A stretch of 7,432 bases of DNA, from contig CAIRWP010000066.1 of NCBI GenBank assembly GCA_903882335.1, positions 1-7,432 on the forward strand, read 5' to 3'. Origin of the DNA: an uncultured Opitutia bacterium (lineage in GTDB: Bacteria; Verrucomicrobiota; Verrucomicrobiia; Opitutales; UBA953). The notes beneath the pieces are model-generated. The model made no database searches and was not told where the DNA came from. It saw only the letters and a list, made by a program, of their open reading frames with translations. The position numbers and the translations under genes are program-made. Shown here one piece after another: positions 1-7,408 of the stretch (positions are counted from its first letter, which is position 1; each line of letters opens with the position of its first letter).

Positions 1-558
1 GCCCTCCGTCTGGCTCGGGTAGCGCAGGTCCGCGTGACGGAAGCGACCGCCGGGCTTCAGGACGCGCGCCACCTCATCCAGGAAGCCGGGGAAGTCCGGA
101 TAGCAATGGGACGCCTCGACGTTGAGGACGACATCGAAGGAGGCATCGGCGAACGGCAACCGTTGCGCGTCGCCGACGACGAAGCGCAAGCCGGGCACGC
201 GGTGTTCCGCCGCGCAGAACCGGATGCCGGCGGGGTTGAGGTCGAGCCCCACGTACTCCGCGGGGGCGTAAGTCCGGGATAGGTAGGAGGCGCCGCCACC
301 GTGACCGCAGCTGACCTCAAGCACGCGGGCCCCGCGCAAGTCCGACCCGGCGGCGACGTGATGGTACAGCTGGATGTTCGGACGATCCGGCTCATCGGCA
401 GCCGTCAGTGGCAAGGCCAGCGGGGGCGACTCCTCGTAGGCGTAGTTGAGGAAGCGGATACCTTGGCCCCGGATCCGACGTGTGAAGAACGGGTACCACC
501 AGGCCCAGAGCTTCTGGCGGAGCTTCGGCCGGCCCAGGATCTCCTCGAGCAAGCCCAT
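1..558 (-). CDS. Class I SAM-dependent methyltransferase, phthiotriolone-methyltransferase-like (3' end outside window)
   Basis: An open minus-strand frame from an ATG at 558 runs without a stop to the left edge and gives 186 residues; the C-terminal part is missing. It is a Rossmann-fold methyltransferase. Motif I is VLEVSCGHGG (residues 79-88), an acidic strand-2 end is GLDLN (104-108), then GDAQRLPF (129-136), NVEASHCYP (146-154) and RVLKPGG (165-171). The N-terminal segment, with WYPFFTR, FLNYAYEE and DEPDRPNIQLYH, resembles mycobacterial phthiotriolone/phenolphthiotriolone dimycocerosate methyltransferase and related lipid or polyketide O-methyltransferases, which are about 270 aa long. 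The true substrate is unknown, and this host need not make mycobacterial lipids. The ATG shares one base with the stop codon of the upstream glycosylase gene (TGATG), so translational coupling and one operon are likely. Family assignment is firm; substrate is not. Confidence 0.88.
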   Translation of the reverse strand, partial: MGLLEEILGRPKLRQKLWAWWYPFFTRRIRGQGIRFLNYAYEESPPLALPLTAADEPDRPNIQLYHHVAAGSDLRGARVLEVSCGHGGGASYLSRTYAPAEYVGLDLNPAGIRFCAAEHRVPGLRFVVGDAQRLPFADASFDVVLNVEASHCYPDFPGFLDEVARVLKPGGRFRHADLRYPSQTEG

Positions 559-1286
559 CAGGACCAGACCCCCTGTTCGACCAGCGCCTTGGTCGCGGCC
601 TCGGACCAACCACGGTTGGCCACCGGGTTCGCGGGACTCGGGTGCGGCACCTTGGCGTAGGTGACCAGCAGGCCATCCAACGCCGCGCGCGCGCGCTCCT
701 CGGCGTAACCGCCGACGCCGACGACTGTCGTGACGCCCAGGGACTCGACCATCCGGCGCAGTAGCCGATCGCACGCCACGTTCACGGGCGCCATGGCCTC
801 GGCCGGCAACTCCTCCGGCACGGCGTTGCGCCCCAGCTTCGTGTTCTCGAGGAACAGCAACGGACAATAGTTATGCACGAGGTGCTCGGCGAAGAAACGG
901 TCCGCCGTCCCGAATCGCTCCCGGAAGAGTCCCCAGAGGCGGCGACCGCTGACTTCGGAACGGTGGCAGGCGAAACCGGTCACCGGCTTGCCGGGATGCT
1001 CGCGCTCCGGCCGGCCGACTGGCAGATCGATGCCCAGCCAGTCCCGCACCGCGGCGACCTCGCCGAACGGCACGCCGGTCTGGGCCATGCCGAAGGGGCC
1101 GGGATTCATGCCAAGGAAGAGGACCTTGCGCGCGCCGGCCGCCGCGTGCCGGCGGAGGTAGGCCTCGTGCGGCGCCCAGGCGTAATCCAAGGGCCGGTAG
1201 ACGTAATCCGCGGGCGCCGGGAACTTCAGCCCGGCCAAGGTCTTCCGTAACGCGAGCGTCGCTTGGATGACGGAATCGGCGGGCAT
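558..1286 (-). CDS. SMUG1-type single-strand-selective uracil-DNA glycosylase (UDG family 3)
   Basis: The 242-residue protein should excise uracil and oxidised uracils from DNA as the first step of base excision repair in the cytoplasm. The family signatures are clear. The uracil-pocket loop is GMNPGPFGMAQTGVPFG (residues 59-75), in which Asn61 corresponds to the water-activating Asn of SMUG1. The second is HNYCPLLF (138-145). The third is the DNA-intercalation and catalytic-His motif HPSPANPVANRGW (215-227), with His215. Length suits bacterial SMUG1 proteins. I chose the ATG at 1286; an in-frame TTG lies four codons upstream (1298), and neither has a good Shine-Dalgarno sequence. The stop codon overlaps the ATG of the methyltransferase downstream. 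Divergently transcribed from speA across a 110-bp spacer with strong inverted repeats. Family 3 is less widespread in bacteria than UDG families 1 and 4. Confidence 0.93.
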   Translation of the reverse strand: MPADSVIQATLALRKTLAGLKFPAPADYVYRPLDYAWAPHEAYLRRHAAAGARKVLFLGMNPGPFGMAQTGVPFGEVAAVRDWLGIDLPVGRPEREHPGKPVTGFACHRSEVSGRRLWGLFRERFGTADRFFAEHLVHNYCPLLFLENTKLGRNAVPEELPAEAMAPVNVACDRLLRRMVESLGVTTVVGVGGYAEERARAALDGLLVTYAKVPHPSPANPVANRGWSEAATKALVEQGVWS

Positions 1287-1297
1287 GCCGACAGCCA

Positions 1298-1318
1298 ACC
1301 GCCGGGCGGGCCGGCGGT
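1298..1318. repeat. Perfect inverted repeat upstream of the SMUG1-type gene
   Basis: Arms ACCGCCGG (1298-1305) and CCGGCGGT (1311-1318) are exact reverse complements separated by the five bases GCGGG. The near arm ends 11 bases upstream of the chosen ATG (1286) of the glycosylase gene and overlaps the alternative TTG start. It could be a hairpin in the leader mRNA that limits ribosome access, or an operator. No T-run follows on either strand, so it is not an intrinsic terminator. In DNA this GC-rich, chance formation is possible. Confidence 0.55.
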
Positions 1319-1321
1319 CGA

Positions 1322-1367
1322 GCCGGAAGGCGGGGCGCGGGGTGCGATTTCCCCTTGCGCTTCCGGC
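1322..1367. repeat. Long imperfect stem-loop in the SMUG1/speA divergent spacer
   Basis: Three helices stack. GCCGGAA (1322-1328) pairs with TTCCGGC (1361-1367); GCGC (1335-1338) pairs with GCGC (1357-1360); GGGG (1339-1342) pairs with CCCC (1351-1354). That gives fifteen G/C-dominated pairs with a six-base bulge on one side, a two-base bulge on the other and an eight-base loop. It ends 29 bases before the speA GTG and could be part of the speA leader RNA if transcription starts to its left. It lacks a T-run on either strand and so is not a simple terminator. No known riboswitch class is recognised. Confidence 0.5.
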
Positions 1368-1396
1368 GGGGGGGTAAAAAGTCCCCTCCTACTCAC

Positions 1397-3358
<1,962 letters not shown>

Positions 3359-3365
3359 ACCGGCC

Positions 3366-3851
3366 TCAGACCAGGATCAGCTTCTGGCGCTTCAGTTCCT
3401 CGAGGGTGAGCGCCGGGGCTTCACGGAGATTCTCGTAGGACTCCACGTGAGCCAGCCAGGCCCAGTGGTCGCCACAATCCAGGCGCTCGAGGAAACGGAG
3501 CCGCAAGGTGGCGATGGCTCCCTTGAGTTTGTACAGGCCGTCGCCGACATGCTCGACCTGCGAGCCGAGCTGGGCGACCTTGTCGACGTTGTGCCCGGAT
3601 TTCTTGCCGAGCAGTTTGATGTGGTTCGCCTGGTCCTGGGCCAGGTAATTGAGCAGGCCGATCGGGTTGGCCTCGAGGTTGGCCAGCGTCTTCGTATCCT
3701 TGTAGACCCCGATGATGAAGCGCTTGGGCTTCATGGCGATGGGGGTGACGTAACTACAGATGTTGAAGTTGCCTTTACCGACTGCGGTGGTCGCGAGACT
3801 GTAGATGGGCCCGTCGACACGGTTCCAGGGTTTGACGCGGATGCCGGGCAT
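3366..3851 (-). CDS. Flavin reductase-like, FMN-binding split-barrel protein
   Basis: The 161-residue protein matches the flavin-reductase-like family, whose members bind FMN and may reduce flavin with NAD(P)H for a partner oxygenase or act as small flavoproteins. Visible features are SLATTAVGKGNFNICSYVTP (residues 18-37), the flavin-phosphate-loop region; MKPKRFIIGVY (40-50); TLANLEANP (55-63); and a late GDHWAWLAHV segment (127-136) matching the GDH-type motif near the C-terminus. No signal peptide or membrane segment is seen. I prefer the ATG at 3851. An in-frame ATG at 3872 has a GAGG only 3 bases upstream, but the codons between the two (TAC TTT AAT ACA CAA CGT) are AT-rich, unlike the gene body, and resemble a -10 region. 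The frame is open still further upstream but overlaps menH. Natural substrate and partner are unknown. Confidence 0.82.
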   Translation of the reverse strand: MPGIRVKPWNRVDGPIYSLATTAVGKGNFNICSYVTPIAMKPKRFIIGVYKDTKTLANLEANPIGLLNYLAQDQANHIKLLGKKSGHNVDKVAQLGSQVEHVGDGLYKLKGAIATLRLRFLERLDCGDHWAWLAHVESYENLREAPALTLEELKRQKLILV

Positions 3852-3860
3852 ACGTTGTGT

Positions 3861-3890
3861 ATTAAAGTACATTAACCTCACGCAGGGCAA
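3861..3890 (-). promoter_or_regulatory. Candidate promoter for the flavin-binding gene
   Basis: Read on the minus strand, TTGCCC (3890-3885, 4 of 6 matches to TTGACA) and TTTAAT (3866-3861, close to TATAAT) are 18 bp apart in the only AT-rich patch of this area. Transcription would begin near 3853-3855, a few bases before the ATG at 3851, giving an almost leaderless mRNA. This assumes a sigma70-like consensus. No comparably good promoter for the divergent menH gene is visible in the rest of the 3873-3986 spacer. Confidence 0.35.
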
Positions 3891-3986
3891 ACGGTTCCTG
3901 CTTTTCTGTTTTGCGCTGTCCAATAGAGCGAAATCCGCCTTGAATCTTCTCATGCCGATCGCGCCGCGGGTCGCACCTCCCCTTCT

Positions 3987-4721
3987 ATGAGAACCATAGC
4001 CCTGCATGGCTTCACCGGCGAAGGGGCCGATTTCGCCGATCTGCGGTCTCACCTGCCCGCGGCGGCCGACTTCCTCGCGCCCGACCTACCAGGTCATGGT
4101 GCCCGCCGCGGACTCCGCCAGGTCGACGATTACTCACTGGCGGCCCATCTGAAGATCATCGACGAGGTCGTCGGCGACCAGGAGGGCGTGACGGTGATCG
4201 GGTATTCGATGGGGGGGCGCCTCGCCTTGCATTGGGCCTTGGCCAATCCCACTCGCTGGCGTCGTCTCATCTTGATCGGCGCCAGCCCCGGTCTGATCAC
4301 CGCCGAGGAGCGCGCGGAACGCCAGCTGGCGGACGCGGCCTTGGCGACTTTCCTACGCACCCAAGGCCTCGCGGCTTTCTACAAGTATTGGCACCACCAG
4401 CCGATGCTGCGGACGTTCTTCCAAGGCGACTCACCCGCCCGCGACGCCCTCGTGGCGCGACGGGCGGCGAACGCGCCGGAGGCGCTGGCGCTCAGCCTTG
4501 AGACGGTCGGGAACGGCAGCCTCCCCTCGCTTTGGGAACGTCTGGGGGAACTGCGCAGCCCCGTCGACCTGGTCACCGGCGAGGCCGACCCGAAGTTCAC
4601 CGCGCTCGCCCGCCGGATGGGCGAGAAGATTCCGCGGGTCCGGCTGAGCGTGGTCGAGGGGGCCGGTCATGCGGTGCACCTGGAAAGGTCAGGCGATTTG
4701 GCGACCTTGATGGGCTTTTAA
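3987..4721 (+). CDS. menH: Alpha/beta hydrolase, probable 2-succinyl-6-hydroxy-2,4-cyclohexadiene-1-carboxylate synthase
   Basis: The 244-residue alpha/beta hydrolase most resembles MenH, which removes pyruvate from SEPHCHC to form SHCHC in menaquinone synthesis. The fold signatures are in order: oxyanion-hole LHGFTG (residues 6-11), DLPGHG (33-38), nucleophile elbow GYSMGG (72-77) with Ser74, charge-relay Asp201 in GEADPKF (198-204), and His228 in GAGHAVHLE (225-233). The cap region, with LIGASPGL (96-103), AEERAERQLAD (106-116) and GLAAFYKYWHHQPML (127-141), parallels the MenH cap, where ER and FxxxW are typical. Length fits MenH (about 250 aa). No other men gene lies in the window, so the exact reaction is inferred, and another carboxylesterase-like hydrolase is possible. 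There is no Shine-Dalgarno; the 12 bases before the ATG are nearly all pyrimidines. The gene is divergent from the flavin-binding gene. Confidence 0.78.
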   Translation: MRTIALHGFTGEGADFADLRSHLPAAADFLAPDLPGHGARRGLRQVDDYSLAAHLKIIDEVVGDQEGVTVIGYSMGGRLALHWALANPTRWRRLILIGASPGLITAEERAERQLADAALATFLRTQGLAAFYKYWHHQPMLRTFFQGDSPARDALVARRAANAPEALALSLETVGNGSLPSLWERLGELRSPVDLVTGEADPKFTALARRMGEKIPRVRLSVVEGAGHAVHLERSGDLATLMGF

Positions 4722-4741
4722 GGGGGAAATCCCCAGAAATC

Positions 4742-4774
4742 GGGGTCAGGGGGAGATCCATCACCGGGTTGGGG
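4742..4774 (+). other. Clustered G-tracts in the menH-lexA spacer (possible G-quadruplex)
   Basis: Four plus-strand G-tracts lie together: GGGG (4742-4745), GGGGG (4749-4753), GGG (4766-4768) and GGGG (4771-4774). Loops are about 3, 12 and 2 bases, formally enough for a three-tetrad quadruplex with one long loop. Adjacent C-runs (4731-4734 and 4782-4784) could instead pair with these Gs in short alternative hairpins. There is no T-run, so this is not a clear menH terminator. No further element was recognised in the left part of the 136-bp spacer. Confidence 0.3.
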
Positions 4775-4819
4775 AGATTTTCCCAGCAAAACACCCCTTC
4801 CGCACCTAAGGCCCTAGAC

Positions 4820-4846
4820 TTGACAGTGAACAAACATTCATAGAAC
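4820..4846 (+). promoter_or_regulatory. lexA promoter (TTGACA -35, TAGAAC -10)
   Basis: A perfect TTGACA (4820-4825) is followed after 15 bp by TAGAAC (4841-4846, 4 of 6 matches to TATAAT); a 17-bp spacing would give GAACAT (4843-4848, 3 of 6). Either -10 puts the transcription start at about 4852-4857, a few bases at most before the ATG at 4858, so the lexA mRNA would be leaderless or nearly so. That agrees with the absence of a Shine-Dalgarno sequence. The two LexA-type boxes cover the promoter spacer, the -10 and the start point. Confidence 0.65.
4828..4839 (+). promoter_or_regulatory. LexA operator candidate, box 1 (GAAC-N4-ATTC)
   Basis: GAAC AAAC ATTC lies between the -35 and -10 of the lexA promoter. 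It differs by one base from the GAAC-N4-GTTC core of the SOS boxes known in Bacillus and Actinobacteria. With the preceding GT it supplies the left half (GTGAAC, 4826-4831) of a symmetric pair with box 2. Binding here would block RNA polymerase, as expected for autoregulation. Confidence 0.55.
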
Positions 4847-4854
4847 ATCCGTTC
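4843..4854 (+). promoter_or_regulatory. LexA operator candidate, box 2 (GAAC-N4-GTTC)
   Basis: GAAC ATCC GTTC is a perfect GAAC-N4-GTTC palindrome. It overlaps the -10 and predicted transcription start and ends three bases before the lexA ATG. Its outer half GTTCAC (4851-4856) is the exact reverse complement of GTGAAC at box 1. Box-to-box offset is 15 bp. Position and symmetry strongly suggest a LexA autoregulatory site. Confidence 0.7.
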
Positions 4855-4857
4855 ACC

Positions 4858-5517
4858 ATGGAAGCACCCACCACGAAGCAACAGGCGATTCTGGACTACA
4901 TGAAAGGCCATGTCTCCGAGCACTCCTACTGGCCCAGCATCCGCGACATCCAGGCGAAGTTCCGCTTCGCCAGCACCAACGCAGTCTTCGGTCACCTGCA
5001 GGCCTTGGAGCGCAAGGGCGTGCTGCAACGCATCCCGGGTGCCGCCCGGGCCTACAAGATCGCTCCCGAAGTCGTGCCCGATCTGTCCGCGACGGTTATC
5101 ACCTACGAAGGCCCGGGTGAAAACGTCATCGAACTGGACGCGGTTCCCTTCCTCGGGGCCATCCCAGCCGGTTTCCCCGATTACACGGAATCCTCCGGCG
5201 TCGTGGCCAGCATGCAGGCGCCCCTTCCCGCCGGCGCCCGTCGGCGCCCGCCCGAATCCTTCGCGCTCCGCGTGCGCGGGGATTCCATGATCGAGGCCGA
5301 CATCAACGATGGTGACACGGTCATCATCGAACCGGGGACCCCGAAGCACGGCGATATCGTGGCAGCCTTGATCGACGGCGAGACCACGCTCAAGCGTCTC
5401 ATCAAACAAGGCAGCAAAGTCTACCTCAAGGCGGAGAATTCGAACTACCCGAACCTCACCCCGGTGAGTTCGCTCGTGATCCAGGGTATCGCGAAGCAGG
5501 TGGTGAAGGCGATCTGA
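4858..5517 (+). CDS. lexA: LexA SOS-response repressor and self-cleaving protease
   Basis: LexA (219 residues) represses DNA-repair genes and cleaves itself when RecA filaments form on single-stranded DNA. The N-terminal winged helix-turn-helix spans about residues 3-68 (TKQQAILDYM, YWPSIRDIQAKF). Its recognition helix is STNAVFGHLQALERKG (39-54), followed by the wing GAARAYKI. The C-terminal S24 peptidase domain has the Ala104-Gly105 scissile bond in GAIPAGFP (100-107), catalytic Ser143 in RGDSM (140-144) and the general-base Lys179 in TTLKRL (176-181), so all catalytic elements are intact. The linker is somewhat long (about residues 69-95). The ATG at 4858 aligns with the usual LexA N-terminus. 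Transcription comes from the TTGACA promoter covered by two GAAC-N4-GTTC-type boxes, implying autoregulation, and ends at a hairpin terminator downstream. lexA appears monocistronic here, with no cotranscribed imuA/imuB/dnaE2-type cassette. Confidence 0.96.
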   Translation: MEAPTTKQQAILDYMKGHVSEHSYWPSIRDIQAKFRFASTNAVFGHLQALERKGVLQRIPGAARAYKIAPEVVPDLSATVITYEGPGENVIELDAVPFLGAIPAGFPDYTESSGVVASMQAPLPAGARRRPPESFALRVRGDSMIEADINDGDTVIIEPGTPKHGDIVAALIDGETTLKRLIKQGSKVYLKAENSNYPNLTPVSSLVIQGIAKQVVKAI

Positions 5518-5539
5518 ACACCCGCGCCAGCCGTTCCCT

Positions 5540-5570
5540 CGCCCTCGGTCCGCCGAGGGTGTTTTGTTTT
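5540..5570 (+). terminator. Intrinsic terminator of lexA
   Basis: CCCTCGG (5542-5548) and CCGAGGG (5553-5559) form a seven-pair stem closed by a TCCG (UNCG-type) loop. The stem can be extended by a G-T and a C-G pair (5540-5541 with 5560-5561) and is followed by TTTTGTTTT (5562-5570). It starts 22 bp after the lexA stop. On the minus strand no T-run follows the hairpin, so it serves lexA and not the converging hydrolase gene. Confidence 0.85.
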
Positions 5571-6541
5571 CAGAGCCCCCAGCCTTTGAGCGCCGTGTCG
5601 ATGGCCTCACCCATGATCTCGTAGCCTCTATCCGTGGGGTGCAGGAAATCCGACATCATGGCCTTGGAGATCCGGCCACCCGGCGCAACGTAGCGGTCGG
5701 AGAGGTCGACGTACTTGTCGGCCAGCTTGGCCACGCGGGTCTTGAGCAAAGCATTGGCGTCCGCAGCCTTGGAACGCAGCTCATTCGGTGCCTCGCCGCG
5801 GGGGAGGATGCCGAGGAGGAGAAGCTTGGCGCCCGGCGAACGGCGGCGGATTTCCAGGCAGATCTCCTCGATGCCGTCGACGGTCTCGGCGACCGAGTTG
5901 GTCTGAAAATTGTTGGTTCCGATCAGCACGACGTAGGCCTTGGGCTTAAGCCCCGCGACCTCGCCGTGGCGGAGACGCCAGAGTACGTTCTCGGTGCGAT
6001 CCCAGCCGAAACCCAGGTTGATGGGCTTATGGGGAGCGATGAACTTTTCCCAGGAGGCGGCGCCGGCGACGCGAGCCGACTTCGGTTCGCCGCCCCAGAA
6101 ATGGGTGATGGAATCGCCGATAAGCACGACCTGCGGGGGGTTGGCCCCCGGCTGGTTGAGCTGAAGGATGGCCTCATGCCGCTCCACCCAATCATAGACG
6201 CGGTGATCACGGTTGTGGGTCACCGGGGTGACGGCGCTGTTGAGCTGCTCGGCAGAGGGATTTGGGACGACCTTCGTCAGCACGGCCCCCACCCGCTTGG
6301 GCCCGTCAAAGGCGGCGGCCTTGACCGTGCCCCCTTGAGGCAAGGCGATCGGAGCCAAGTAGACCCCGGACGAGAAATCCGGATCACGGCCATCCAGCGT
6401 GTAGCGCAGGAGAGACTCCCCTTGCGACTTGAATAACGTGACGACCTGGGTCGAGGCGTTGACATCGACCTCGACGCCTCCGAGCGGCGAGGCGAGGATG
6501 ATGGCCAAGGCGATGATCCAAGGACGAAGACAAGCTTGCAT
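5570..6541 (-). CDS. Secreted SGNH/GDSL hydrolase with N-terminal chitobiase-C-like domain
   Basis: The 323-residue protein starts with a probable Sec signal peptide (MQACLRPWIIALAIILASPLGG; an Arg, then a hydrophobic run and small residues near 18-22), so it is likely exported. Residues about 40-80 (LRYTLDGRDPDFSSGVY) look like the small beta-sandwich at the C-terminus of chitobiase/beta-hexosaminidases, common in secreted carbohydrate enzymes. The catalytic domain is SGNH: block I VVLIGDSIT (138-146) with Ser144, block II NLGFGWDRTENVLWRL (175-190), block III LIGTNN (206-211) with Asn210, and block V DFLHPTDRGYE (298-308) with Asp298 and His301. It resembles the PAF-acetylhydrolase-like subgroup; deacetylation of a sugar or lipid ester is likely, but the substrate is unknown. 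The ATG at 6541 gives the signal peptide; the frame continues upstream only as a shadow of the neighbouring gene. It follows the methyltransferase gene by 43 bp. Confidence 0.9.
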   Translation of the reverse strand: MQACLRPWIIALAIILASPLGGVEVDVNASTQVVTLFKSQGESLLRYTLDGRDPDFSSGVYLAPIALPQGGTVKAAAFDGPKRVGAVLTKVVPNPSAEQLNSAVTPVTHNRDHRVYDWVERHEAILQLNQPGANPPQVVLIGDSITHFWGGEPKSARVAGAASWEKFIAPHKPINLGFGWDRTENVLWRLRHGEVAGLKPKAYVVLIGTNNFQTNSVAETVDGIEEICLEIRRRSPGAKLLLLGILPRGEAPNELRSKAADANALLKTRVAKLADKYVDLSDRYVAPGGRISKAMMSDFLHPTDRGYEIMGEAIDTALKGWGL

Positions 6542-6584
6542 GCGGGAAGATAACCGCTGACCCGGCCGAGCGACAAGCGCCGAC

Positions 6585-7400
6585 TCACCCCGAACGACCC
6601 CGCTGCCGGCGGAGCACCAGCAGGACGTCCGAATACGCCAGGTCGACCTTCCGGGTCGACGCCAGGTCGTAATGGAAGTCGTGGCAGGCGACCAACCGCA
6701 AGGCCGGGACCTTGGCAAGGAGGGCCCGCAGCTCGGCCGGGGCATAGGTCCGAAAATCCCAGACGGTCTCCTCGACGCGGGTCCGGCCCTGCTCCGTGAT
6801 GCGCATGCGGGTGCGCATGGCTTCGGTGCGGGACTTGCGGTCCGCCGGGGCCGACCAGGTGTCGCTGACCACGCGGATGCCCGGCTTACGGCCGATCCAG
6901 CGCTCATGATCAGGCGGACTGTTCTTGTAATCCGTGAGGTGGAGGCCGAGCAGCAGCAAGCCGCCCGGGCGCAGCGCGGCGGCCATCCGGCGCAGCGACC
7001 TGACCGCGCCGGCTTCGGTATCGATGTACTTGAAGGTGCTGACGAAGCAGTGGGCGACGTCATAGCGGGCCCCCTTCGGCACCGTGAAATCCTGGAGCCG
7101 ATCGCGCCACACCCTGCCCTGCAGGCCTTTGGCTTTCAGGCGATGCTTGGCGAAGGCGACCTGATGCTTGTTCAGGTCGAACCCGTGGACAACGTGGCCG
7201 CGGGCGGCCAGCGATTCGAGCAGCCGGCCGGAACCGCAGGCCGGCTCGAAGACGCGCATCGGGCCGGCCAGTTTCGGACCGTGCTTCCGCATAATCCCCT
7301 CGATGAAACGCGTCTCCTTCTTTGTGTAGTCCGCGTACACCATGTCGTAGTACAACGGCGAGTCGTACCAGGCGGTGGAGGATGGCTTCTTCAAGGACAC
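6585..7400 (-). CDS. Class I SAM-dependent methyltransferase, substrate unknown
   Basis: With a GTG start at 7400 the protein has 271 residues. The N-terminal WYDSPLYYDMVYADYTKKE segment (11-29) is typical of stand-alone small-molecule methyltransferases. SAM-binding motif I is VFEPACGSGRLLE (50-62), then GFDLN (73-77), YDVAHCFVSTFKYI (113-126) and a post-motif strand ALRPGGLLLLGLHL (142-155). The C-terminal half carries no recognisable substrate domain, so nothing firm can be said about the target. The start is uncertain: there is no Shine-Dalgarno sequence, the frame stays open to the window edge and a longer N-terminus is possible, but the WYDSP segment normally lies near the N-terminus. 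The SGNH hydrolase gene follows on the same strand after 43 bp with no terminator between, so they are probably cotranscribed. A heptamer repeat lies 8 bp upstream of the GTG. Confidence 0.88.
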   Translation of the reverse strand: MSLKKPSSTAWYDSPLYYDMVYADYTKKETRFIEGIMRKHGPKLAGPMRVFEPACGSGRLLESLAARGHVVHGFDLNKHQVAFAKHRLKAKGLQGRVWRDRLQDFTVPKGARYDVAHCFVSTFKYIDTEAGAVRSLRRMAAALRPGGLLLLGLHLTDYKNSPPDHERWIGRKPGIRVVSDTWSAPADRKSRTEAMRTRMRITEQGRTRVEETVWDFRTYAPAELRALLAKVPALRLVACHDFHYDLASTRKVDLAYSDVLLVLRRQRGRSG

Positions 7401-7408
7401 AGCAGACA

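Noticed and set aside
1322..1367. Intrinsic terminator in the SMUG1/speA spacer
   Set aside because: The stem is strong but no T-run follows on either strand, and both flanking genes point away from it.
3852..4052. N-terminal extension of the flavin-binding protein to an ATG at 4052
   Set aside because: It would overlap the menH start and span an AT-rich promoter-like patch, and the added residues match nothing in the family.
5540..5570. Bidirectional terminator for lexA and the SGNH gene
   Set aside because: On the minus strand the A-run precedes the hairpin and no T-run follows, so only lexA is served.
4597..5610. A 337-codon minus-strand frame opposite lexA
   Set aside because: It is antisense to the lexA coding region, promoter and terminator, with no recognisable domain.
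6542..7063. N-terminal extension of the SGNH hydrolase into the methyltransferase gene
   Set aside because: This stretch is out of frame with, and a shadow of, the methyltransferase gene. The ATG at 6541 gives a proper signal peptide.
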